Shown: piece by piece, positions 12,320 through 24,516 of the stretch
How positions within the stretch are numbered: position 1 is the stretch's first letter
Layout: the number at the start of each line of letters is the position of its first letter
Origin: Calliopum simillimum
Taxonomy: Eukaryota > Arthropoda > Insecta > Diptera > Lauxaniidae
Assembly (NCBI GenBank): GCA_951812925.1
Contig: OX638372.1
Coordinates: 37,322,245 to 37,386,244 of the forward strand
DNA length: 64,000 nucleotides
Direction of reading: 5' to 3'
The notes under the pieces: generated by a model
What the model was told of the DNA's origin: nothing
Databases searched by the model: none
What the model saw: only the letters and a program-made list of their open reading frames with translations
Position numbers and translations under genes: made by a program

Positions 12320-13171
12320 ATGGTTAACATTTTTTTATTTTGTGAATATTTGTTGGTTTTTAGTATTTTCAAAACTAAATCAAAAAAAAAAAAAAATTTT
12401 AATTTTATATTTACTTTTCTGTGTACACCTTTATTTTGACTTTTAAGGCAATGAAAAAAAAAAAAAATCGTTTAAAGGTTATACCTTTTCGTTGACTAAA
12501 AAACAATGAAAACAAATTATTAAAATCACGTGCTCTTATTTGAATGAATAGTGCTATTTTTAACACCTTACGTTTATGGTTTTTCAAACATTTCTCTTTT
12601 ATTCTAAACTTACGATGTCTACTGTTTCAAAAAAAAAAACCTTTCTACATATTGACTGGTCTAAAGTATCTGTAGTAGCAATTAAATGGTCTTATCTTTT
12701 CGCGAATGTCTTGTGAAATATTATATTTTCATTTTTATTCAATAAGATTCTGTGATAACTTGATTTAGTATTGACCAAAAATAATACGGATCACATGACT
12801 TGGTTTATCTATAGAAAATACGATGATTGTTTAATTATTATAGCTATCAGTGAAATTAAAGAAACAAATAAATAGATATTTTTACTGTAAAAGGCTTTGA
12901 TTAAAATTATGAATTTATTTATAGACGAATTATAAAGGCTAAATTAATTAATTTTTACTACGAAGTTCAAGTTAATTGTTTTATTTATTTTTTTTTTTTT
13001 TTTCACAAAAACTTCCATAGAATTCTACAACATTAGTAATACATTTTCATTTAATAAGTAATATTATTGTGGAAAAACACAACGGCATGATAAATATTTC
13101 AAAAAAATTACATAGAAATACAAATTATAGCGTTTGTGAGCTTAAACAAAGATCATAGCTTATGTGTATAA
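12320..13171. other. AT-rich stretch
   Basis: Long A and T runs and low-complexity sequence. I see no gene or element boundary. Confidence 0.4.
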
Positions 13172-13403
13172 AAGGCCTTCCCCACTATCTCATATTCTGT
13201 TAATACATGTCATTTCAAAAATGTGATGGAAATCAGTTATAGAAATGTTCTTAAAAATTTTTTGTATGCAGACATGTCAAATTGATTGAGCTGTGTTGCC
13301 AGACCGACTGTCAAACTTTGTTTCCATACTATGTATTATACTTAATTTGCATCCCACAAATTTGGCATGCGTAAACAGAATGTGAGATAGTGTGGAAGGG
13401 CTT
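13172..13403. mobile_element. 232 bp MITE, TAA target duplication (PIF/Harbinger-like)
   Basis: The left end AAGGCCTTCCCCACTATCTC and the reversed right end AAGCCCTTCCACACTATCTC match at 18 of 20 positions, followed by ATTCTGTT on both sides. TAA flanks both ends (13,169-13,171 and 13,404-13,406). A 3 bp TWA duplication is characteristic of PIF/Harbinger elements. No coding capacity. Confidence 0.75.
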
Positions 13404-13603
13404 TAATCGATTGTACAAAACGCCCTTAAAAGTTACAGGGTTATGTTATGTAATTGCGATACTTTAATATAGGTGTATATGTTTGGGGTTGAGTTTTCTA
13501 AAAGCTCACTGTTCAATAAAAATTATCATATTTCTAAATTTTTCAATATCTTTTAAGATTACATCTTTAGAATTTAGCCCAAAGATAATATTAATTATCT
13601 CTA

Positions 13604-14284
13604 CACACAGAAAAAAAAATTGTATTTCCAACAACTATATGTTTTGATTCAAGAATTTATGTTGGTTGAAATCTTCCCAACAACTTTTGCTCTTGTTTTA
13701 AACACGAAATTGTTATCTATAATATATAACGAAAAATTGTTTAATTAAGTAAAAAGTTGTTGAATGAATAAGAATGAAAATTGTTGTATTAAAAGAGAAA
13801 AAATGTTGGAAATTTATGAATGGAAATTGTTGTTTCAAGAGCGAAACTGTTAACAATATTTAGAAACAAAATAGTTGAACGAAGAATAAATGATTGTTGA
13901 AATGCTTGTACTTGTCTTTATTAGCAATCTATCTTACGGCAATAAAAAAGATACAGTAGCACGAACATTGGTTGCAGTATGAGTTAAAGCCTAATAAATC
14001 AAACGGCGTTTTCGTAGGTGTAACTGTTGGTTCAACAGCAGCATTTTGCATTTTACCCTGACTGGCGATAGAAAGAGGACATATGTAGTACGATAATCAG
14101 AAGCGAAGTGGATCGTGAGCAAAGTCAGATTTATGCGTCAACATCATCCGTGAATCTAAGTATCCAAGTTACGATCAACAAAGCGTAATTTATAATGGAA
14201 TTCATACGCTATCAGATAGATGGGAGAAATTAGTGTTTAGTGATGGGCAGCACTTTATATGAAACAATTTTTTTTTTCTGAGTG
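13604..14284 (+). mobile_element. Internally deleted mariner-like element keeping transposase C-terminus
   Basis: TA duplication at 13,602-13,603 and 14,285-14,286. Left TIR CACACAGAAAAAAAAATTGT; right TIR reversed CACTCAGAAAAAAAAAATTG. Near the right end an open frame (14,191-14,262) reads GIHTLSDRWEKL then FSDGQHFI and stop, the pattern of the mariner transposase C-terminus (a G-I-x-x-L-x-x-R-W block and D-G-Q-x-F end). The left half is rich in TTGTTG words. This looks like a deletion derivative of an autonomous mariner-type element, mobilised in trans if at all. Confidence 0.75.
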
Positions 14285-14399
14285 TATGCCTGGATAAAGT
14301 AATATCGTACAAGATTGACTAATGATTTTTTTGTGGAATTCAAATTTGCTTTTCAAAAGTCTCTATAAAACAAAACAATATCACATAAAGCTTGCCGAC

Positions 14400-15330
14400 T
14401 TCTAGCCACCATCTCTCACGAAGTCTTTCAATAGAAGTGAGACAAGACAAAAGATAAAAGTATAACGAACTCGCAAGTGAAGCGGAAAGCGCTGCAAATG
14501 CTCAAAAATTATCTGACAGAAAACTCCAACATAATCGCCCTATTAAAAACAATAACGGAAATCTGTTAAAATCTTCAGATGATCAACTAAAACGATGAAA
14601 AGAGAATTTCTGTGGAATACTGAATCCCACGCCTACCACACTCCCTCAATCAGAATCACCAACTACAACTGGCGCAGTGACTGGCAGTAATAGTTGAATC
14701 CAATCATAGCCACCTACAACCGATGAAATAGTGAAAAAAAAAATCAGCTATCCCAGGCACGAAAAATAAAAAGGCCGCCGGTAACTTTCAAACTTCAGCT
14801 GAGCAGCTAAAGTATTCTCAACAACGTCAGCTAAAATTCTTCATTCTCTACTCTCCAGAATCTGTAGCGAAGAGCAAGTGCCAGAAAATTGGCTATATGG
14901 TATGCTAGTCAAGTTGCCAAAAAAAGTGACCTTAGCGAGTGCCAAAATTTTAGAGGAATAACTTTGCTCTCATTACCATCAAAAGCACAGAAAAATGTGC
15001 TTTTAATCAAAGTAAGCGCAAAATTTGATTCGGTCATACGAAAGCAACAAGCAGGATTCCACTAAAACTACTATTTTCTGCGATTATCAATCACTAGTTT
15101 TCTTTCTTATCATACATAAAGTACAAGGCAATGGCTAAGGTATCAGCTGTAACTTTATCGAACACCAAGAAGATCTCAACTATGCTGACGACATCTCTCC
15201 ACAATCCTACAAACACTTAGATATGCAAAGCAAGATTGAAGACCTTGTCTTGGAATCGCAAAAGGTCGGTCCAAAACCATCCGAAAAAGGTCGTTGGAGA
15301 AGGAAATTCAAGAATTGAGAAAGTCGTGAC
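14400..15330 (+). pseudogene. Non-LTR reverse transcriptase relic (YADD)
   Basis: Frame-shifted and stop-ridden remains of a non-LTR reverse transcriptase. Recognisable in order: a linker (LLKSSDDQLKR, then ENFCGILNP) at about 14,560-14,630; a PTTDEIVKK block near 14,710; VPENWLYGMLVKLPKK at about 14,880-14,930; RGITLLSLPSK (14,954-14,985), the block preceding the palm; FDSVIRKQQAGF (15,027-15,061); and LNYADDIS with the catalytic YADD at 15,181-15,192. The wording of these blocks is closest to RTE- or CR1-like retrotransposons, but the clade needs a search. No endonuclease or tail could be delimited. Confidence 0.8.
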
Positions 15331-16615
15331 AAGAGATAAAAGTTATCGCACAGTTATTTATATAACTTGAGGCATTTCATTAAGGCGCTATGCTCATTCT
15401 AGGAGTTATAGGAGAATACAAATATGTACAAAGAATAAAACGGATTCGGAACGTTGCCCAGAGATGAAATTATCCGAAAAGCTATTACTTTATGTCGAAA
15501 TGGAGAAATAAGAAGCGAATACTTAGAACATTTTTGAGAACAAAGAGAAATTGATGCATTTATGCAACATTTTTAGTCTTATCTTATCTGGGACTTGGAT
15601 GATAAACAGAAGAAGCAGAATTTATGAAATTATTACCCAAATATTTAAATATAACTTGATTTCACATTTTTTTTTTTTTTGAAGAATTACATTTGATATA
15701 TAATTTTATATAAAACTTCATCAAACAACTTAAATATCTACATACATATATATAGTAAGTTTATACAATATTTTGCAATTAAAGTCCCCAACCGTTGATA
15801 ATAATAATAATAACGACAAAAGCTTGAAGTTTTTGAGCTTTTACATAACAGTGAATAGTACTCGTATAACAGATTGAAACTAATTTCAATCGAATACGAG
15901 TACTGTCGTCACAAACACATGCCAAATACAACGAACTATATATGAAAAATATTATATCAGCTGCAGTTTGCATGCAAATTCTTAATTTAAAAATTAAAAA
16001 ATTAAAAAAAAAAAAAAAAAAAAAATTGAATAGAACATTAAATTAAAATTGCTATCCAAAAATAAATGTAGAAAATAATATGTGTATGTAGATAAGTATG
16101 TAATGAAAATATTACTCACAAACGGTTATTCACTATAACTTTATAGTGGGAGAGTTTTCGTTAAAGTTCTTTAGATGGAATTCAATAAACTTTTTATTTT
16201 CTCATACATGTGTAGTATTCGTATACTCATATATATTTACATATGTATGTAGTACAGGAAAATTAATAACAATTTGTTAAAAAAACAACTGGAAAGGAAA
16301 GTTGTACTTTAGAAAAAAAAAAAAAAAAATGTGTCGACATTTTTAACTCTATCAATTTAACTTTTTTTTTTTTGTTGGGAGAACATTTGGTGGAAAAAAA
16401 TTAAAAATTACATACATGCTATACATATAAATAGTAATTTTTATAAAATTGTTTTACACATTGTTTAGTTTACATGAAATTACCTTGAGTGTGGTATTGT
16501 GGGAAAAAAAGATGAGTTTGCATATTGTTAATGTTTTTTTTTTTTTGTTAAAAGTTTCATATATGATAATGGGTAATTTGTTGAAAATTCTAAATAGCTG
16601 CGTAGTTAATAAATA
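15331..16615. other. AT-rich stretch after the RT relic
   Basis: May include the decayed 3' region of the retrotransposon (a long A-rich run at 15,998-16,025 could be a tail). No gene seen. Confidence 0.35.
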
Positions 16616-17497
16616 AGGGGAAGGTGGGGAATCGTGGGCCACGTTTTTATTTTGTTAAATATCTTCAAAAAAAAAAAAAAAAATTTGCAAATTGTAATAT
16701 GGTATGTTATTCTATATGAAGTTAGGTAACTTTTGACTATTACACTTTCTAACAATTCTTTTGTTTTTTCCGACTTTTCGTGGTTTGAAAAAAATTAGTG
16801 TTTTTGCGATTTTCAAAAATGGTGGGGAATCGTGGGCCACCGCCGTAATTAAGTAAAAATCAAACAATTATGATGCAAAACTTTATTGAATTAGTTGAAG
16901 TGACAAGTAAAGTTATTTTAATCGACAAAATGAAGTAGAAGGGTTATGCACGATCCCCATTCTCTTAACAAAGAAATAGGAAAATTTGATACAAAATATG
17001 TATTTATTGTTTTATTTATTGATTCACAGCCTCCATTTTGCACAAAACATCATAAACACAACATACAAATGTGTATTGATACGAAAACTGTCAAAACACG
17101 GGTGGCCCACGAAGTGGCTCACGATTCCCCACAAGCTACTTTTTGCAAAACAACGGCGTGTAATTGACTTGTTGAAGTGTCATGCAAAATTACTTTTGAA
17201 TGTTGAAAGGCAAAGGTCTAACGATAATCAAAAACATATTTACCTGTGTTTTGTCGTAGCAATTCGTCCAAGAATGATGGAAATCAAACACGCAAATAAA
17301 GTTTTGCAGATACTTTTTTTTGGGCGAGTATTGTACAAAGCAAATAAAACGCGTACGTTTGTCAACAACCAATGTAAAAATAAGTTGAGGCTAAGAGAAA
17401 ACGATTACAGTTGCATTTAACTATTTATCTCGACATACTGCCAAAAGGTGGCGGTGTCTCACGATTCCCCATGGCCCACGATTCCCCACTTTCCCCT
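16616..17497. mobile_element. TIR element with repeated GGGGAATCGTGGGCCAC subterminal boxes
   Basis: Ends: AGGGGAAGGTGGGGAATCGT on the left and AGGGGAAAGTGGGGAATCGT on the right (reversed), 19 of 20 identical. The box GGGGAATCGTGGGCCAC or a close variant occurs at 16,626, 16,824, 17,114 (reversed), about 17,455 (reversed) and 17,472 (reversed), and a half copy at 17,102. Repeats near the ends in inverted orientation are typical transposase-binding sites. Open frames inside (16,946-17,167; 16,986-17,420) match nothing I know. Target duplication unclear; superfamily unassigned. Confidence 0.75.
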
Positions 17498-18394
17498 ACT
17501 TATAACATATATGTACTTTAACATGTAATTGACTTGTTAAGATGGAAAGATTTAAAACATATACATTAGATAGGAAATTCATATTAGGAAGCAATAATTG
17601 CATATATTAGAAAAACCAAATCTTATTTTAACTCCTGAATTTGTATTGTTTACATATTATCATTTTAAATAAAAATCTTAGAAATTCTTGTGTGTGTTAT
17701 TTTGATCATTGATATGAAAAGTATTTTTATACGAATTTCATTTTTTTTTCAAGGCTCGTTATTCATGTAAAATTTAGATAACTTTTCATGCACTTTTCCA
17801 TACCGAAATGACTACAATTTGAGAATCGACTAAAATCTTCAGATTATATCTGTTAATTTTAATTATATGGGGTGTTAACGTTGACGTAACGAAGCTTCTG
17901 GGAGGTGATAGAGGAGGCTTAGAATAACTAAAAATTCCACCTAGTTAGGGTGTCTAAAACTCACCGCTGAGGATTTATAGTGATAATATTTATTTATAGT
18001 GTTATTCTGACTTGTTTTATAAAAAAATTTTTCTTTGGTCACCCTAAGGTTTTAGAGTTTTAGTACAATAAATTGTCTGGAGTTTCAAAAACTGTATTTG
18101 GTTCATAAGGTTTAAAAGTATTTTACAAAGTTCTGATTCTTTAAAGATGATATTTTATATTTTGTTCCTACTTTTTGAACTTAGCGACCACTTTAGTATG
18201 AAAAGCTCCTATTAAAATTCCGTTTAATAATTTTTTTTTGGAATTATCAATAAATTTCCTTTAATTTGGTCATAAGTACATTTGTCAAACCAATTTTTTG
18301 ATTTGAGATCAGAAAAAAGTACTACGCAAACGGCTTATTCTGGCAAATAATTTTTGACCTTAATTTAACAAATTGGAGTGATAAGTGTACTACT
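17498..18394. other. AT-rich stretch
   Basis: No gene, tandem repeat or element boundary recognised. Confidence 0.4.
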
Positions 18395-18635
18395 CTGAGA
18401 AAAGAGTATGTTTCCCTCACAGAAATATATATTTGATTGAATATGCTAGAAAATATTTGTTAATAGTTAACAAATTTCGTTAAATATCAATATGCCTTTA
18501 ATTGGACCTTGAAATATGGTTGATTGGGCCAAAACTGATATCTGTTTGATGTCAAATATTTGCTATGATGTGAAAAAAAACCTGGTCTGAGATTCGAATG
18601 CACTCTAAAAAATAAAATAACTAAAAAAAAACTTT

Positions 18636-18704
18636 CTTGTCTGGGATTCGAACGTACTCCCCCAGGTTATCAGTCAAACGACTTATACAATGAGCTAACT
18701 TTAT
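18636..18704 (-). ncRNA. tRNA-like module in left arm (A and B box, oligo-T)
   Basis: On the minus strand: A-box-like TTAGCTCATTGTATAAG (from 18,698), then ACTGATAACCTGG, then B-box GTTCGAATCCC (18,653-18,643). An oligo-T run (T9) follows at 18,632-18,622 on that strand, resembling a Pol III terminator. It does not fold as a full tRNA, so it is a tRNA-derived or convergent module, not a tRNA gene. About 80% similar to the copy at 18,842. Confidence 0.55.
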
Positions 18705-18841
18705 CTACATACATTAATTTTAAACAAGAATTCATATAAAAAACTCAACTTGTATTGAAAATCTTCAAAAACATTCTGACATTATTATAAGTAATAAAAA
18801 ACAATCAATACTTGTCAAATTTTTTGTTTGACTATTTGTTT

Positions 18842-18920
18842 GACTGTTAGCTGAATGCATAAGACGTTTAACTGATAACCTGAGGGAGTATGGAGGAATG
18901 AGTTCGATCCCCACACAGAA
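18842..18920 (+). ncRNA. tRNA-like module in right arm
   Basis: TTAGCTGAATGCATAAG (from 18,847), ACTGATAACCTGAGGGAGTA and B-box GAGTTCGATCCCC (18,900-18,912), followed by TTTTTATTATTTTTTTTT from 18,925. Mirror partner of 18,636-18,704, so the foldback carries two divergent Pol III-like modules. Transcription is not shown. Confidence 0.55.
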
Positions 18921-19004
18921 AAGATTTTTATTATTTTTTTTTAATTTTTTTTGCAACTTGGCGAGTGGATTCAAATTTCAGAGAAGAGTTTTGTTTTTAA
19001 TTTT

Positions 19005-19196
19005 CCAGTGTGCCAGACGGTTCATATCTTCTCTTTTTTGCCCGTTACGGATCCGTTACTGATCCGTTTGCGGGAGAAATTCCAAAAAAAAAAAAAAAAC
19101 GATTCGAATTTTTTTTGGGAATCTCTCCCGCCAACGGATCAGTAACGGATCCGTAACGGATAAAAAAGCGGAGATTTGAACCGTCTGGCACACTGG
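19005..19196. mobile_element. 192 bp near-perfect palindromic MITE
   Basis: Starts CCAGTGTGCCAGACGGTTCA and ends with its reverse complement (TGAACCGTCTGGCACACTGG with small changes). The arms contain ACGGATCCGTTACTGATCC and its mirror and meet around an A run at about 19,085-19,100. It lies inside the foldback at 18,395-19,475. No clear target duplication. Confidence 0.75.
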
Positions 19197-19475
19197 GTTA
19201 TACCAAATATTATATTGTCAGCGTGATCCTAGATATTGCCATATTAGTTCCTAATTAATAAAGAAATTAATAGTTATAAAAGTCTAAATAAAAAATATTG
19301 AAGGTTTTTAGATTCAAACATATATTTGGTATTTATTAACAAATATACGACTGAACCAATAAAATTGCTCAAATATGCCGCTCATTAAATAATATCAAAT
19401 ATTCGATTATATAGGCGAATCGAAATATATTAGTTTTTAATTATCACCAAATCACACTGTTTTCTCTGAGTACCA

Positions 19476-22400
19476 AATTAAAGAAAATTTAACAAGGATT
19501 CCAAAAAAAAATTATAAAAGTCAAAAAGTAGGAAAGTAAATAATACCAAACAAAACCGAATGCACTCTAAGAAAGCTCATACAATTAGCTAAACGATTCC
19601 TGTAAAAAAGTTTGCTCTAAAATGTTAGGGTGACCCAAGAAATTTAAAGGATGTGGAGCACATCCTTAGGAACTTCTGTTAAAAATTATTAATATTCTTC
19701 GAGCCAAGCCATCGGCTTAGAATCAATAACTTTTTTATGTTACTACTATTTCCAGGCACATAATTTCATCATTATTTCGATGTTAGAAAAGTTTATAAAG
19801 AGATTCGTAAATCTTAGTTGAATATCGACTATTGTCCTTACGAAATAAATAACTGAAATTCGAATAAAATGTAAAGTCTAGGGTACCTAGCTTTTGACAA
19901 GGCCAAAGATTACACTCAAACTTATTAATAGAATTGTGGGTGAAGCAATTAAATAATGCAAATTTATTGTTAAAAAATAAAATTAAATGTCATCATTGTT
20001 ATTAATGAGACGAAAGTTTTCAATTAACTTTGAATAATAAAATTTAATATAAAAAGAAAAAATTGACAGTAAATTATCAAAATTCATTGTGCAATTGAAG
20101 AAATAAAACATTAATCATAGGAAAAAAAATCAACAAATTTTTAAACAATTTTGACGAGAACAATGATTTTTGTTTTATTACATATTGTGCAAATTGACAA
20201 AAAATAAATTCAAAATTTTATTTTTTTCTTTGTTTTTTTTTCTCATCAAAAATATTCTAAAGGAGATTTATTGACTAAATGAGGATTTGACATTTCAAAC
20301 AAAGTATGTACAGGTGTGTGATGAATTTAAATTGAAACTTTTTTAAGACTTACTTGTGGGTGTATACGATATCATAAATTTTAGCACTTACAGTTTGCTG
20401 AAATTAAAAAAATGAAAGAAATTATTATATGTATATTGTTGTATATATATTTGTATGCTAAATGAATGAATTTCTTATTGTACCAATGATTGCTTCTAAA
20501 ATAAATAAAGATATTAAATTATATAACTATGAATACTTATCAACAAAAAAATTTAATATCTTTTATGTCTATAAAGGATTTCCTTTCCAAGTTAAACCTT
20601 TATTATTTTTATTTGGAAAAGTTTATTTTGAATTGGAAAAAGTTTATTTTGCTTCGGAAAAAGGTTAATTTGAAGTAGAAAAGGTTCAACTTGTAGTGGA
20701 AATCTTGGTTATTGTATATAAAGAGCATAGATCAAATTAAAAGCTCAATCTCTATAAATATCGGGCTTAAGATGGATACATTTTACATTAAACTTTTCGA
20801 GGACTTTATGAATCAAACCACATATTCATTATGATCGAGTATTTTGAAATCTAAATCATATTTTTGAATGTTGCTATGTTATGCCTTCACTATACCATTA
20901 ACGCTTTATTTTGCGATAATGCATATAAATTCGTTTATAAATGTTGTTTTTTTTTTTGGATATTCAGTAAATGTTCAATTTCAAAGATCCGCTATTAAAA
21001 AAAAATTGCAAATTCATTGACTTCTTGTTCATTTTTTAAAATTTACAAGTGTACCAAAAATAATTCTATTTAAGAGTATTATGAAAAAAAAAAATAAACC
21101 AGGATATAAACAATGATATGGCGAAAAATATTTCTAGTTTCCCAGCAAAAATTTTTAACGCAAAAAAGACTTTTTCAGTCGCTATGGTGATCAATTATTC
21201 GCGAGTTTATATTCTGATGGCAAATCTAATGATGCAGTTCGATAAAGAAATACTCAATACTCAAGAATATAAAATATTAATTTATTTGAAAAAATGGTTC
21301 GCTTTGTAGAGCTGGTCAAAGTCAATGGTTTTTCAGGGTTTTTCAATTTTTTTTTTGTTTTTTTTTTTCAAGATGAGGTTCTAATTTGTCTGCATTAATT
21401 AATTTTTTTCTATTAATACTATAAACGATCCTTATACTAACAAGTAACACTCAAAATAAAGGATTTTTCTATTTTGAATGTCTGAGGTGACTGTATACGT
21501 ACTTTTCTGAAACACTATTTTTACCCTTTTTTTCAACTTCGAATGGAATTTCAAAAAAATGTTCGAAAAAGATATCTTACGGACTACTAAAACTCAATAG
21601 GCTCAACAATTCTAAATACAATTTAAAAATTATAGCTGCATCTACATGAGTTATTACGATTTTCATCATGAAACATGTGGCTCATGGCGTCATTTCACGA
21701 AAAGGATTTGCAAAAAACAATTTCGAGTGGGTCCCTTTTACAAATCTGATATTGCCATCAGATAGAAAAACGTTAGAAGCTAAAAGATTTGAAAATTTAA
21801 ACCCATTCTGGCCAGTGGTTTGGTTTTAACAGCCTCTCAAAATTGAGTAAATTTTGAAGTTAGCGAAAAAATTTAATTTTAGAGAAAAATTTTTCATATT
21901 TAGGTTGAATACTTTGGCAAATGGTTAAAGAAAACTAATTTTTTCTTGCACTTTAAGCATTAATGGTCTTGTCTGATAAAACTGATTAGCAAAAAACCAA
22001 GTGTTTTTAATAGTTTTTATTTTTTATGAATTTTTTTTGAATGCATTGCTTTTAGGGTAGTTTTTAAGTTTTGGGTTCAGTTTAAAAAAAAACTTCGATT
22101 TTTGTGAAGCTCGGCTCACTACACAACTAATTGGTGTTTATTTTTAAGCTTGTGCTCCAAAAACTGTATGGTTTTACTTACAACCCTTAGTTCAAGAGCA
22201 ACTTTTATGGCGAAACCTATGGATAAAAAGGCTAATTTCACGAAGTTTTAAGTACAAAACTTTATATTTTTGATTTTGTTTTTGTCGATAACAGCGCCAT
22301 CTAGGCAGGATAACAAAACATTTTTTTTACAAAATTTTTGTACTTTTTTACGTAAAATCCGAATCTGCAATAAAAAATGGAGGTTTCCATTTAAAATTTT

Positions 22401-23454
22401 GAACTTTCCCCGACCCACCTCCGTCGGGGGTTGAGAGGGGGTCAAAATTTATATCGATGAATAGATCTCTGAAAATTATTGGACACGAGTTTTTTTATTT
22501 TTTCATTTAACGTCCAATTTCTGAAATATTTGACCGTTTCGGGAACTTCAGCAAAACATTGCTTTTCACCCTGCAATGCAATCTAAATGAAATTTGAGAT
22601 TGTAATAGCAACTAAAACCGAAAACAGAATTAAAATACCTTAAATGGTTCAGAAGACATGATTTTTGCACTGAGAAATGCCAGATGTCGCCACTGTGTGG
22701 CGCTAGACAATAATCTACTACAATAAAATAATATCGTAATAATTGTTTTATGATCTTAAATTGATCATACTATTCGCTTAAGTACGGTGCTCAAATAATA
22801 TCAACGAAGAATTACGAAATTATTGCAATGAGGATTAAAAATTATTTGATTTTCGATGACCTCCCTGAAGAGTAGAAGAGACTCTATTGAAAGAGTTCTC
22901 AATTTGCAAGATTCAAAAATCTTTCAAATGCTTACTGGGCTAGAATGTAAAGTGATATATCAAAATGTTGAAGTATCATTAGTAAATTTTGATTTTTTTG
23001 CGTTTTAACAGGATGATGATTATGCTAAAATTTTTCAATCTAGAATTTTTTTTACTTTTCTAAAAACTTGAAATAGAACTTAAAGTTTTTACCAGACATA
23101 CTATGCAAAAAAAAATTTGATTAATTTTTAACAATAAAAAAAAGGTTTTTAAGAATTTATTTTTTCTTTTCATTATGGACTGAAATGTTTGTCAATATTT
23201 ACCGGAGCAAAAAATGTGACAAGTTTGATGCGTAATTTCATAACTGGTTTATTTTTTTCTCCTGAGAATTGTAGACAAATTTGTTTTTTTTTTTTTGGGT
23301 CCAATATTTGAAGAATCAATTTTATTAAAATTAACACAAATTATCATTAGTAATTATTTGTTTGTGTGATATGCGCAATTTCAACATGATAACTTCACTA
23401 GGGAAATAATAAAAAAGATAAAAGGAAAAGGTACATACAAAATATTTATCTTTA
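19476..23454. other. Long stretch without a recognisable gene
   Basis: Contains a decayed copy of the repeat-end motif (19,873-19,925: TAGGGTACCTA, then AAGGCCAAAGATTACACTC) and a degenerate tandem repeat of about 26 bp at 20,577-20,690 (GGAAAAAGTTTATTTTGAATT type, about four copies). 21,640-22,740 is slightly more GC-rich (for example CCGACCCACCTCCGTCGGGG at 22,409) and may be an unassigned dispersed repeat. Nothing coding supported. Confidence 0.4.
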
Positions 23455-23850
23455 TTTATATCTGTGGCAGGAAGGAAAAATATAAGTCGATTTTGATCAG
23501 AAAACAATACAACATAAACTTTTTGTTTTTATACAATATTTATACTCAGGCATATTCTGAAATCCGATTCTCTTCGGAAACGGAATGAAAGCAATCTTCA
23601 AGAGCTCTGCATTGCGACAAATAAGATGGAATCGGATTTGTTTTTCAACAAATGAAATATGATAATGATTCCTTTTCGATTTACCGAAACATAAATCCGA
23701 TTTGGTGTTAATTATCGAAATGCGGAGCTTTTGAAGATTGCTTTCATTCCATTTTCGAAGTGAATCGGATTTCAGAACATCCGTGAATGTATTTTTATTT
23801 GAGCTTAAGTCGACTTAAGCAGTTTTTCCTTCCTACAACAGATAATAAAA
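23455..23850. mobile_element. Foldback MITE (CTGAAATCCGATT arms)
   Basis: The left arm TCTGAAATCCGATTCTCTTC, GGAATGAAAGCAATCTTCAA and the right arm are inverted copies (right: TTGAAGATTGCTTTCATTCC, then GAATCGGATTTCAGA). Outer blocks ATCTGTGGCAGGAAGGAAAAA on the left and TTTTTCCTTCCTACAACAGAT on the right also correspond. About 400 bp, no coding content. Confidence 0.75.
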
Positions 23851-24516
23851 TAACTATAATAATATATTAATTTGGTAGGTGTGTTTAGAAAAAAAGTCCT
23901 AAAATGTTTTTCATTAGTTTGAAAGAAGTTAGATACTATTCTATGGCAAAATTCAATTACTGAAACTGAATTTGGAAAGGGAAAAGTTCGCTAGGTCTCA
24001 TATGAGTAATTATAGGCTTTAATTAAATTTTGATATGTTCTTACTTCAAATCCCTATGTGAAGTAGAGCAGCTATGTAGTTTTACAATATGTTGAGTTGC
24101 CAGACAAAACAATTTCATTGCTAGGAATGGGTCTTCAACTGACACAATTTCTAAAAACCTATATTATGAAACCATTCGCATTAATTAGAGCCAAATTTTA
24201 CTCAAAATGTATTTTCTAGGTTAATTTAGGATGGCAAAAGTTAACATGTTCTACGTTGAGGGCTACTTTATAAAGCTAATAGAACGCTTAAAATTATCTC
24301 ATTAGATAGGCGTAGCCTCAGAATTTGAACTGTTGTCATTAAAGGGCACTATTATATAGGAAGAAACGCCTCAAGATTGGAGATCACTGACGTAGGAGAA
24401 CTTTGTAGAAGTTGTGAAGAACCTGACGTCAAAGAGCATCTTTTTCAGCGCTGGCTAATCGATAATACAAGGTGTTCGAAAGCCCCTTCTTCGACTCTCT
24501 TGAAGATATCGCTCTA

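Larger units (their letters stand above)
18395..19475. mobile_element. Foldback element with a tRNA-like module in each arm
   Basis: Outer ends are related in inverse: a CTCTGAGAAAAGAGT-like left end and GTACTCAGAGAAAACAGTG reversed right end. The next blocks also correspond, including a TTGTTAATA/ACAAAT region. Both arms carry tRNA-like sequences pointing towards the outer ends. A 192 bp palindromic MITE has inserted in the right arm (19,005-19,196). No coding capacity. Ends are diverged, so limits are approximate. Confidence 0.6.

Noticed and set aside
16986..17420. 144-codon open frame inside the TIR element
   Set aside because: No transposase motif, no homology I recognise, and the frame runs through the subterminal boxes, so it is probably incidental.
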